Assembly: GCA_003556955.1 (NCBI GenBank)
Contig: PWQB01000553.1
Coordinates: forward strand, 1 to 11,751
Direction: 5' to 3'
DNA length: 11,751 nucleotides
DNA from: Nostocaceae cyanobacterium CSSed10_463m
GTDB lineage: Bacteria; Cyanobacteriota; Cyanobacteriia; Cyanobacteriales; Nostocaceae
Under the pieces are notes generated by a model, which did not search any database, had not been told where the DNA came from, and saw only the letters and a list, made by a program, of their open reading frames with translations. Shown here piece after piece: positions 4,475 to 11,751 of the stretch (the first letter of the stretch is position 1; every line of letters starts with the position of its first letter). The translations under genes and the position numbers were made by a program.

Positions 4475-7400
4475 TTAAAATCGCCGTTGAAATTCTACTA
4501 CAGCCCGACTGTCATCCTCTAAATTAGTGGACGCACGCAAACGAATTTCATCGTTAACCCGGTAATTGATACCCCACTGAAAGGGATCATTTGCTGTCAG
4601 AATTTTGATACTGGAAATAGAGAATCTAGGAGAAACGTCAATTCCTGCTTCCGCCGCTAATTCCAAACTAGAGCTGCTTCTTCCCGCTTCCGGACTATTA
4701 GAAACAATTGTGGGAAATATCCGCAGTTCACTTAACCCTACAGAATTACCAATTTGACTAAAGGCTGACTGCAAGTTGCTGAATACAGCCGAGCCTGCAA
4801 TGTTAATTAAACCCAAAGTGCTATCTCCACCTCCCTGTCCATTTGCAAAGCCACCCCCTAACAAAGCGACAATTTCAGTTTCGGAACGAGCGGGACTGCT
4901 GGTGAGTTGCAGGGTTTCGTTAATTTGACTCGCATAACCTTGAACATTGGCTTCAACTTGGACACTTTCTAAGGCTGCTAACCCAGCAGTATTTGCTCGT
5001 GTAAAATCACTACTTTGAATTACGTCTAGCACCTTAGCTACTAGGCGCACATCTAATTCAGGATCACGGGGTTGGCTGGGTCTAAAGGTAGCGGTATGTT
5101 TGTAACCACGAGCGAGGTTAAACTGTGTAGTAAACAAATTCACTCCACCTTGCTCTAGCCTGATAGTACCATCAGGTATGGGTTCGGCAAAGGAGCCGTT
5201 AACTGTGAGATTACCTGTAGCGCGAAAACTGAGAATCGGCGGATTATTAACTTCTACGTTTTTACCGAGTTCTATATCTAGATTGTTAAACATTACCATC
5301 CCATCGCCATCATCAGGTTGAATTTGCTTGATAGCTTTAGAGGATGACAGGCCAGGAGTATTAGTAGGTTGCGTTGGGTTGCTAGCGTCTGCAAGTAAAA
5401 CCTGACCATTAAATAAATTCACTTGACCGCCAATTTGTGGATTCAGAGCCGAGCCTGTAATCATTAAATCTCCACTAGCACCTCCTTGGTACAAGCCTTT
5501 AAGATTTAAAGTTAGCTCATTGGCGTTAACGGTGAGGGGATTTTCTAGATTTGCTGGGCCGTTGTTGAATATGGGAATTTCTACAGATGCGACTAAACTA
5601 CCTTGGCTAAACTGACCCTCTAAACTTTCTACTAAAATCCGGTCAAAATCAAACAGGACTTTGCCGGTGACACCTCTAACTTGTTCTGGTAAAGCCTGAG
5701 CGCTAAATGTAGCATTATTAACGGTAGCAATGCCATTCACGATCGGCTTTTCTCTTGTCCCGCGCACTTCAATGTCTACGTCTCCTTCACCCTCCTCAAA
5801 GGCCACCTGATTAGTCAAAAGGTTTAATATCGCTAATCCCTCATTTTTGACCTTAATATCCAAGCTAATTTGATCGTTTTCTGATGCTACAGAAGCAAAA
5901 GGTAATTGATAGGGAATACTACCATTAATATTTACTGGTTGGGTTGCCACAACCGAGATAGTGCTGCCAAAGTTTAAGCGCCCATCAGTATAACTGAAAC
6001 TGGCGATCGCTGACTCAACTGGCTGCTGATTCAAGGTTCCTTCGGTAATTTCCAACTCTCCTTTGCTTTGAGGATTGGCAATGCTACCAGCTATTGCGGC
6101 TGTACCATTCAGATTACCTGCAATCCCCACTGGCAGGTTGACAAAATTGTTTAGTAATGATATAGGAAAATTCCTCACCCGTAACTGACCAGATTGATCA
6201 TCACCGCCAATATTACCGGCAAAGACGAGACGGCTATTTTCTAACTCAATTCGGAATGGTCGTAATTGCAAAATGCCATTTTCAAATTGACCTTGGGCAA
6301 CTATATTATTAGCAGTATAAAAACGATTGGGGTCTGTTTCTTTGCCCCAGGTGAAATTTTGACCTCTCAAATCAAATCCCACTGATAAACCGTTAGCGGT
6401 GGCAGTATTTACCGCAATTTCGCCGTTAAAAGACCCTTGCAAATCTGCTAATTCGGGGATGGGATTGGATTCGCGCCGTTGTTGTTCTTGTGCCGCTACC
6501 AGAGCATCAATTTCATAAAAGCGTTTGAGTTGGGTTAATAAAGGCTGTTCTGGTAAGCCACGAGATGTAGTTGCTAGATCCGTTGCTGTACCGTAGGTTG
6601 GTTCAGCTGCACCCCGTTGAAAATCTTGTAATTCAAATATCTGCGCTACTGTTAGCACATCTTGAATATTACCTTGATTAACATTCAATTTACCCTGTAC
6701 TTGTGGTCCTTGGGGAGTTTGACCAAAATTGCCAGCAAAAGCATAACGACTACCACCTTTGATAAACTCGCTGCTGGTGAGTGTAGTTTTACCATCACTG
6801 TAACGGAACTGAGCCGCCAAGCGATCGCCTGTAATTCTCCCAATTTCTGGAGAGGCGATCGCTAAATTTCCACTGGCGGCTAATGTCTGCTGATTCACCC
6901 GCACATCCCCAGTTAACAGCCCAGCCACAGTTCCAGCACCTAAACGCAGTTCCGGTGGGGGTGTTAAATTCAAAATTTGTAAAGGAAAGTTGGCGACATT
7001 GATCGCCAAATCATCTCCTTGGGCTTGACCTCTAGCTAATGCGTCTTGTCGCTGCACCAGAAAAGATTGGGGGCGATTTTGAGTATCTAGATTTAAAGCA
7101 ATTCTATCTCTATTACCTGTAACATCTAAATTGAAACCTTGACCTGTTCCAGACTGAATATTTCCAGTTAACAAAGGCTCAAAAGCAATATCTTGTACAA
7201 CCAAATCTCTCAAGCCAATTCTCCCTGTGAGATTAGGCAAAGGCAAAGTCCCAGTAATTCGTCCATCAAAATCCACATTTCCCGCCACATCAAACTGATT
7301 CGGCAAATTGATTGGTAACTGTTGGAGGTTGTAATTCTGTGCTTGGACGTTAAGATTTAACTGAGTAATTTCTGGGACACCTGCGACATGAGGATTAGTT

Positions 7401-10129
7401 AAGATATCACCACTGATATTTAACCCATTAGCTACAGCTTGTTGAATCGCTATTTTTTCCCCAGTCCAAGTTAGTGCAGCAATTAACGGTTGTTCAACAC
7501 CGGGAATACCTTGAGATAATTGTACTTGTCCCGCAGCCCGCACATCAGCTAATTGAGCAGATCCCAAAATACCAGCCACCTGCAAATTACCACCCAAATT
7601 ACCCCGTAACTGCTGATTTAACCGATTTAATTCCACCCCAGAAGCATCAACTACAGCCTGGTAGCGACCATTAGCTAGTCGAATATCAGAGGCTGTAATG
7701 GTTCCCCCAGCAACATTTAACCGTCCCTGACCACTAGCTTGGATAGTTTCTGGGCTAAAAGATTCCACAGACCCCGCTACATTTAATTGACCAGTTAGGC
7801 CTCCCTGAAATTGTGGTGGTACTGCTACCAACTGTTGCAAAGGAAGATTATTTGTTTGAACTTGGGCTTGATATAGACCGTTAGCCAATTGAATATTAGA
7901 GGCTGTAATGGTTCCACCGGGAACGTTAAGCCGTCCCTGGCCACTAGCTTGGATAGCAGATGGAGAGAAGGATTCCACCGCACCCGCAACCTTAAACTGA
8001 CCATTTAACGCTCCTTTAAATTGTTCTGGAACGGTTGCTAATTGCTCTATAGCCACATTATTGGCTCTTACCTGGGCTTGATATACACCATCAGCTAATT
8101 GAATATTTGTAGCTGTCACAGTGCCACCTGCTATATTCAGTCTGCCCTCACCAGTTCCACGGATGGTGTTGAGTGCAAAATTTTCTGTATTACCTGCGAT
8201 TTGAAACGTCCCCGTCAAGGGATTATCCAAAGCTGGGGGAGATTCTGTCAATATGCGCCCTAACCTGACATTATTAGCCACCAGTTGCGCTGAAAAGTTT
8301 TGCTCTTGGAACTGGACACGAGAAATTGCAACTGTGCCACCACCAATGTTTACACCTGCGCCCTCAGTCCGAATGCTGGCAATTTGAAAGGGTGCGGCGC
8401 TACCTTCGAGGATGAAACCACCATTCAATTCTGCCCCTGTTAAAGAGATATTTTGTAGTTGACTTTCGTCTACAAAAGGTGTCAACCCGACACCAGAGGC
8501 TTGAGTAACGGCTTGCCAACGCCCTTGAGCAAAACTACCAGCACCACGTACCATTCCACCAGCGACATTCAACGCCACATTGCGGAAGATAAGGGCAGTA
8601 TCTGCGGCGATGAGGGTTTCACCAGTACCGGGATAGGTGGCTTCTGGGGCTTGCCATCTGACAACTGTTTGCACATTATTTGCTGCACCACCCAGTTGAA
8701 CTGTAGCGGAAACAGTGCCAATTTGAATTGGGGGTATGGTTTGGTAAATCCTAGCTATTTCATCCCCAGGAATAGCCTTAGCGGCGAAATTAAAATCTAA
8801 TTGGGGGGTTTTTCCCAATTTGATGTGACCAACGCCTGTAATTTCTCCACCAACTTCAGCTTTACCCTGAATATCTCGAAAGCTAATTAAATCAGCATGG
8901 GGAACAAATTCAAATTTACTCGTAATATTATTAAAATCAATTTGATCAATTTGGGCAGTTTTAATAGTGGCAATTGTACCTGAGAGAATGGGTTTATTAA
9001 TGGGGCCGAGCATTTGTAAGTTAGCTTGTAAATCCCCAGTTACAGGTACTGGTAATGTGATATTCAGACTTTCTTTTGTATGAGCCGTACTAACTGCATC
9101 CACACGACCTACTAATTTATAGCCTGTTTTTGGGTCGATAATGCCTGTAGCTACTAGAGGAATTTGTCCATAACTGCCAGCAACATTATTTAACTGTACT
9201 TCTGTGCCATTGAAGCGGATAGCCCCTTGGGTATTGAGAAAGGCTTGGGGTAAGTTGGGAATTTGCAGTGTTACCCCCTCTAAGTCAGCATTGCCAAATA
9301 AGAGGGGCGGTTGTTCTGGTGCAAGTTGAATCTGCACATTGCCATTAACTCTACCTGCCTGTAAGTCGAAGGGTAGCCTAATGACTTGGGTAATTTTAGC
9401 AGCTAATAAATCTTGCGATCGCAGTTGTAATTTGGCTGCTAATGTTTGAGGAATGATCTCGCCTTGAATAGCCAAATTTCCCCCACTACCTGCCTCGCCC
9501 CTGACATTCAACTTAATCAGTTGGTTGTTTTCTAGCAGTTGGGCTGTGCCATTCAGTTGTGAAAATTCTACAGGAGTGATGGTAGATATGACTTGCTCAT
9601 CTCTCACTTGTGGGATTAATACCAGCTTGCCATTCCGAAACCGGAGTTTGTCTAAATCCGTTTTAATCAGGGCTTGTTCACCTGGGGGGGCAATTGCCGT
9701 ATTAATCCAGCGCCCTTGATTATCTTGTTCAATATAAATATCTGGATTAACTAAGGTAACATCCAGCTTCAGTTGACGGTTAAAAATTAATTGCCAAGGG
9801 TTAAAACCTACTTCTACACCATCCACTACTGCCCGATCTGCATCTGTGGGTGTAGCTGGAATGCTAGATGCACCAAATTGTACCCCTGTCAAGGAAAAAC
9901 CTGTCACTTCTCCCAAGTTTACCGGACGGTTGAGTGTGTTGGTGATACCGCTTTGGGCTAACGGCGTTAATTCATTTTGGACAAAACTCCACAACCGCCA
10001 AATACCGCCGGCCATTCCCACCAGTAAAAGTCCGCCCAGGGTAATGCCACCTCGACTTAAGATTATTAACCACAAACGTTTGCGGGCTGAGGAATAAGAA
10101 TGATGGTTTTCATTAGGAGATTTAGTCAT
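4475..10129 (-). CDS. tamB: TamB/Tic236-like translocation and assembly module protein (DUF490)
   Basis: This protein has 1884 residues counting from ATG at 10129. The frame extends 15 codons further to a TTG, but ATG followed by a polar stretch is more natural; neither has a clear ribosome site. Residues about 16-47 (RKRLWLIILSRGG... to IWRLW) are a single N-terminal inner-membrane anchor. A very long beta-rich periplasmic region of AsmA/TamB-type repeats follows. The C-terminal few hundred residues are the TamB (DUF490) domain, with GTIRLEQGGVNLFTTQFNLA, DPELDVRLVAKV and SETEIVALLGGG, and the chain ends EFQRRF. TamB bridges inner and outer membranes and works with Omp85-family proteins in outer-membrane biogenesis, probably as a lipid conduit; Tic236 is the chloroplast relative. 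The gene is monocistronic here, larger than the roughly 1260-residue E. coli TamB, and contains tandem internal repeats. Confidence 0.93.
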   Translation of the reverse strand: MTKSPNENHHSYSSARKRLWLIILSRGGITLGGLLLVGMAGGIWRLWSFVQNELTPLAQSGITNTLNRPVNLGEVTGFSLTGVQFGASSIPATPTDADRAVVDGVEVGFNPWQLIFNRQLKLDVTLVNPDIYIEQDNQGRWINTAIAPPGEQALIKTDLDKLRFRNGKLVLIPQVRDEQVISTITPVEFSQLNGTAQLLENNQLIKLNVRGEAGSGGNLAIQGEIIPQTLAAKLQLRSQDLLAAKITQVIRLPFDLQAGRVNGNVQIQLAPEQPPLLFGNADLEGVTLQIPNLPQAFLNTQGAIRFNGTEVQLNNVAGSYGQIPLVATGIIDPKTGYKLVGRVDAVSTAHTKESLNITLPVPVTGDLQANLQMLGPINKPILSGTIATIKTAQIDQIDFNNITSKFEFVPHADLISFRDIQGKAEVGGEITGVGHIKLGKTPQLDFNFAAKAIPGDEIARIYQTIPPIQIGTVSATVQLGGAANNVQTVVRWQAPEATYPGTGETLIAADTALIFRNVALNVAGGMVRGAGSFAQGRWQAVTQASGVGLTPFVDESQLQNISLTGAELNGGFILEGSAAPFQIASIRTEGAGVNIGGGTVAISRVQFQEQNFSAQLVANNVRLGRILTESPPALDNPLTGTFQIAGNTENFALNTIRGTGEGRLNIAGGTVTATNIQLADGVYQAQVRANNVAIEQLATVPEQFKGALNGQFKVAGAVESFSPSAIQASGQGRLNVPGGTITASNIQLANGLYQAQVQTNNLPLQQLVAVPPQFQGGLTGQLNVAGSVESFSPETIQASGQGRLNVAGGTITASDIRLANGRYQAVVDASGVELNRLNQQLRGNLGGNLQVAGILGSAQLADVRAAGQVQLSQGIPGVEQPLIAALTWTGEKIAIQQAVANGLNISGDILTNPHVAGVPEITQLNLNVQAQNYNLQQLPINLPNQFDVAGNVDFDGRITGTLPLPNLTGRIGLRDLVVQDIAFEPLLTGNIQSGTGQGFNLDVTGNRDRIALNLDTQNRPQSFLVQRQDALARGQAQGDDLAINVANFPLQILNLTPPPELRLGAGTVAGLLTGDVRVNQQTLAASGNLAIASPEIGRITGDRLAAQFRYSDGKTTLTSSEFIKGGSRYAFAGNFGQTPQGPQVQGKLNVNQGNIQDVLTVAQIFELQDFQRGAAEPTYGTATDLATTSRGLPEQPLLTQLKRFYEIDALVAAQEQQRRESNPIPELADLQGSFNGEIAVNTATANGLSVGFDLRGQNFTWGKETDPNRFYTANNIVAQGQFENGILQLRPFRIELENSRLVFAGNIGGDDQSGQLRVRNFPISLLNNFVNLPVGIAGNLNGTAAIAGSIANPQSKGELEITEGTLNQQPVESAIASFSYTDGRLNFGSTISVVATQPVNINGSIPYQLPFASVASENDQISLDIKVKNEGLAILNLLTNQVAFEEGEGDVDIEVRGTREKPIVNGIATVNNATFSAQALPEQVRGVTGKVLFDFDRILVESLEGQFSQGSLVASVEIPIFNNGPANLENPLTVNANELTLNLKGLYQGGASGDLMITGSALNPQIGGQVNLFNGQVLLADASNPTQPTNTPGLSSSKAIKQIQPDDGDGMVMFNNLDIELGKNVEVNNPPILSFRATGNLTVNGSFAEPIPDGTIRLEQGGVNLFTTQFNLARGYKHTATFRPSQPRDPELDVRLVAKVLDVIQSSDFTRANTAGLAALESVQVEANVQGYASQINETLQLTSSPARSETEIVALLGGGFANGQGGGDSTLGLINIAGSAVFSNLQSAFSQIGNSVGLSELRIFPTIVSNSPEAGRSSSSLELAAEAGIDVSPRFSISSIKILTANDPFQWGINYRVNDEIRLRASTNLEDDSRAVVEFQRRF
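6821..6862. repeat. Pair of HIP1 octamers GCGATCGC
   Basis: GCGATCGC occurs at 6821-6828 and 6855-6862, 34 bp apart inside tamB. Other copies are at 3946-3953, 6003-6010 and 9415-9422. HIP1 is over-represented in many cyanobacterial genomes and supports the taxonomic call. Confidence 0.9.
7540..8368 (-). repeat. Tandem ~210-bp (70-residue) repeats inside tamB
   Basis: Four consecutive units of about 70 residues start near TamB residues 588, 658, 728 and 798. The shared pattern is GxGRLNxxGGTxTAxxIQLAxGxYQAQVxxNN, followed by an Fx(G)xLxGxxxVAG segment and ESFSPxxIQA. The middle copies are nearly identical and the outer ones are degenerate. At DNA level GGCTGTAATGGTTCC recurs at 7691 and 7901, exactly 210 bp apart, and a diverged copy starts at 8111. 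This fits lengthening of the protein by in-frame duplication. Confidence 0.85.
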
Positions 10130-10499
10130 TATGGTTTTATTTATAGCTGGGGGTAGCTGGCTGACTACTAGCAATAACTGACAAATATTATTTTGATGCT
10201 TATTCCAGGATACAGACCTATTTTAGTTTTTGGGATAGGGGTTTCGCACGCCCACAGCCACTATAGAGAATCAACACTCATCACCTGTGTAGACAATGGC
10301 TTTGTAAAGAAATATTACAGATATCAAGCAGTTTGCGTAAATCAACAATAGAAATTTGTGGAATAATTAGCAGCTAAAACAAGATGTTTTCACCTTGAAA
10401 CTCACATCTTATTTTGGATATCTGCAAGGTTTTAAATAATGCTAATTGGCAGACAATTAGCAACACAATCTACATTATATTGAATTAGTAAAATACTAC
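10130..10499. other. Intergenic region between divergent tamB and the 162-residue gene
   Basis: These 370 bp should carry promoters for tamB (minus) and the downstream plus-strand gene. I see no credible gene, RNA gene or well-spaced -35/-10 pair. It contains TTAGC-A-GCTAA (10367-10377) and the larger inverted repeat at 10440-10462. Confidence 0.5.
10440..10462. promoter_or_regulatory. Perfect inverted repeat TGCTAATTG-N5-CAATTAGCA, possible operator
   Basis: Nine-base perfect arms (10440-10448 and 10454-10462) flank GCAGA. No T-run follows, so a terminator is unlikely. It lies 37 bp before the likely start of the next gene, a suitable place for an operator. The shorter palindrome TTAGC-A-GCTAA at 10367-10377 shares the TTAGC core. 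Confidence 0.4.
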
Positions 10500-10988
10500 T
10501 TGCATCCAAAGAATGATTCCCTAAACATAGGTTTAGCTGATGAAAAGCTGACCATTAACAGTACCTTTATTAAAGGACAAGCCTCTATATTATTAGCTCC
10601 TGTAAATACAGGTCTTGATAGTGCTGTTCAACCTAAGTTTTTAGCTGAGTTCATGACTCGGCTTGGTTTTGATGTCAAACCAACACCAAAAGAAACTTAT
10701 GCCTTAATTAAAAATAGTCATTTATTCAATTTATTAGGTCTATTACGCTTTAAATCAGATAATATTGCCCGTGATACTTCTAATTGGTTTATTCAGACTT
10801 TGAGAAAACCACTGCGAGATTTTTGGCAAGAATTACCGGGTGGACATTTACGCCCTCTATGTATACAAATAGGCAATTTTGTGCTGAACTTTCCTGAAAG
10901 GTTATCAATGCCGGTGATTGAATCAACTCAAAAACGCACCGCCAGTTTTGAAGCTCATCTGGTTAAATTGCTTAAAACCCTGACATAA
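10500..10988 (+). CDS. Unrecognised 162-residue protein with a TTG start
   Basis: I do not recognise this family. The frame is open from 10461 to the stop ending at 10988, and contains no ATG until codon 52 (10653). The proposed start is TTG at 10500, without a clear ribosome site. The product is soluble-looking, with no signal peptide or membrane segment. It has a run AEFMTRLGFDVKPTPKETYA, a segment rich in Leu and Phe (SHLFNLLGLLRFKSDN), and ELPGGHLRPLCIQIGNFVLNFPERLSMP. A sequence this long without stops, with normal amino-acid composition, suggests a real gene. The missing ATG could instead mean N-terminal decay of a once longer gene. An inverted repeat precedes it. It is followed by 155 bp before the DUF3110 gene. 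Confidence 0.6.
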   Translation: MHPKNDSLNIGLADEKLTINSTFIKGQASILLAPVNTGLDSAVQPKFLAEFMTRLGFDVKPTPKETYALIKNSHLFNLLGLLRFKSDNIARDTSNWFIQTLRKPLRDFWQELPGGHLRPLCIQIGNFVLNFPERLSMPVIESTQKRTASFEAHLVKLLKTLT

Positions 10989-11090
10989 TTTGGTTTATAT
11001 GCTGCTCACACTTCGCTATCCGATCCAAAAAAGCTATTTAGGGTTCATCGTGACTTTAGTTGGTGCTGGGGAAAAATCTGAATAACGTTT

Positions 11091-11120
11091 TTGCACAGTC
11101 TCAATCTTTAATAGTATAAG
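11091..11120 (+). promoter_or_regulatory. Candidate sigma-70-type promoter for the DUF3110 gene
   Basis: TTGCAC (11091-11096) and TATAAG (11115-11120) are 18 bp apart, with AT-rich sequence between. This would give a leader of roughly 17-30 nt before the start codon. The rest of 10989-11143 shows nothing notable. Confidence 0.4.
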
Positions 11121-11143
11121 TAGATCGCAAAACTAAAAGACAG

Positions 11144-11584
11144 ATGATTACACCAATGCGCGTTTTTGTGCTAATATTCAATGCTAACACAGAAAATGAG
11201 GGCATTCACTCAATTCGAGTAGCCGATACTTCGTCATCGCAATCAGGGGCTGTACGCAATAAAATTTTGATGTTCGAGTCAGAAGATGACGCTCTGCGCT
11301 TTGCTTTGTTACTGGAAGCTCAAGATTTTCCTACGCCTACAGTAGAAATGCTAGATGCTGAGGAAATTAAGGAATTTTGTGAAAGTGCTGGCTATGAATG
11401 GGAAATTGTTCCAGCCAACAGCGATTTAATTTTACCTCCAGAAATGAATTTGGAAAATACTGACTGGCAAGCTAATCCTCAAGAGGAGGATAACTACCGA
11501 GCTAACGAAGTACCATCAGCTGCACCAGAAATGTCTGATTCTGAACTAGAAAATATGCGGCGCAAATTGGAAGGATTATTGTGA
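11144..11584 (+). CDS. DUF3110 domain protein
   Basis: This 146-residue acidic protein has MRVFVLIFNANTENEGIHSI at its start, then KILMFESEDDALRFALLLEAQDFPTPTVEML and the region EIKEFCESAGYEWEIV. This is the DUF3110 pattern, a domain of unknown function found in cyanobacteria and plants, here at about residues 5-90. The C-terminal third is low in complexity, rich in Glu/Asn/Pro, and ends in a short helix (SDSELENMRRKLEGLL). Two ATGs compete: 11144 and 11156. The second would begin MRVFV directly and may be the true start; neither has a strong ribosome site. murQ begins 41 bp after the stop, so co-transcription is plausible. Its function is not known. Confidence 0.85.
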   Translation: MITPMRVFVLIFNANTENEGIHSIRVADTSSSQSGAVRNKILMFESEDDALRFALLLEAQDFPTPTVEMLDAEEIKEFCESAGYEWEIVPANSDLILPPEMNLENTDWQANPQEEDNYRANEVPSAAPEMSDSELENMRRKLEGLL

Positions 11585-11625
11585 ACCCAGATGCTTGATG
11601 ATATAAAGAGTAACGGATGTAGACC

Positions 11626-11751
11626 ATGCCAAATTTGCAGGAACGGGGCTATCTTTTAACTGAGCAGGTAAATCCTGATAGTCTGAATTTAGACCAACTG
11701 AGTTCGCTTGAGTTGGTGGATTTATTTAATCGTGAAGATGAAAAAGCAGTG
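11626..11751 (+). CDS. murQ: N-acetylmuramic acid 6-phosphate etherase, N-terminus (3' end outside window)
   Basis: Forty-two codons are visible, starting MPNLQERGYLLTEQVNP and continuing through LDQLSSLELVDLFNREDEKAV up to the window end. The ERGxLLTEQVNP...LDxLSxxExVxLFNxED pattern is the characteristic N-terminus of MurQ. The enzyme cleaves the lactyl ether of MurNAc-6-phosphate to give GlcNAc-6-phosphate and D-lactate, a cytoplasmic step in recycling cell-wall sugars. GGA lies about 9 bases before the ATG. The catalytic SIS domain is outside the window. It follows the DUF3110 gene closely. Confidence 0.85.
   Translation, partial: MPNLQERGYLLTEQVNPDSLNLDQLSSLELVDLFNREDEKAV

Noticed and set aside
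4202..4522. 106-codon plus-strand frame with a Thr/Ser/His-rich repetitive product
   Set aside because: It is the direct reading of a 7-bp tandem array, which gives long open frames automatically; it also runs into the antisense of tamB.
6662..10097. Several 64-113-codon plus-strand frames
   Set aside because: All lie opposite the continuous tamB coding frame and show no family features.
10130..10174. N-terminal extension of TamB from the upstream TTG
   Set aside because: The extra 15 residues add nothing family-like, and the ATG at 10129 puts a short polar segment before the membrane anchor, as expected.

Overview
The window looks like chromosome from a filamentous, probably heterocyst-forming cyanobacterium of the Nostoc/Anabaena type. 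Evidence seen directly: copies of the HIP1 octamer GCGATCGC (3946, 6003, 6821, 6855, 9415), a long array of 7-bp tandem repeats of the STRR kind, several MITE-like and hairpin repeats between genes, AT-rich intergenic DNA, and proteins typical of cyanobacteria (FtsH, a DUF3110 protein, a very long TamB/Tic236-like protein, MurQ).

Layout. (1) 1-420: 3' end of an FtsH-type membrane protease gene, then a terminator. (2) 421-1132: no full-size gene; a nested set of inverted-repeat elements at 484-759, then an AT-rich leader before the next gene with a possible 19-codon mini-ORF. (3) 1133-1831: a three-BON-domain protein, separated by a strong bidirectional hairpin from a convergent MerR-family regulator (2114-2524, minus). 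(4) 2525-2926: divergent intergenic region between merR and a Rieske protein, holding a ~150-bp MITE-like insertion and a short palindrome at the Rieske start codon. (5) 2927-4012: Rieske [2Fe-2S] oxygenase-like protein in which the first expected iron-binding histidine of the mononuclear site is tyrosine. (6) 4080-4470: a terminator-like hairpin and a 29-unit heptanucleotide array that stops 4 bp short of the tamB stop codon. (7) 4475-10129, minus: a 1884-residue TamB/DUF490 protein with internal ~70-residue repeats. (8) 10130-10499: divergent intergenic region with a perfect inverted repeat. (9) 10500-10988: an unrecognised protein without an ATG start. (10) 11144-11584: DUF3110 protein, followed after 41 bp by the start of murQ, which runs off the window.

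The genes do not form one pathway. Possible functional links are local: merR and the Rieske gene are divergent, as MerR regulators and their targets often are, although a mobile element now lies between them; DUF3110 and murQ may be co-transcribed. I see no defence, toxin-antitoxin, secretion or biosynthetic cluster. The most unusual items are the nested insertion structure at 484-759, the altered Rieske oxygenase active site, the heptamer array abutting tamB, and the altered sequence just upstream of the FtsH zinc-ligand region at the left edge.
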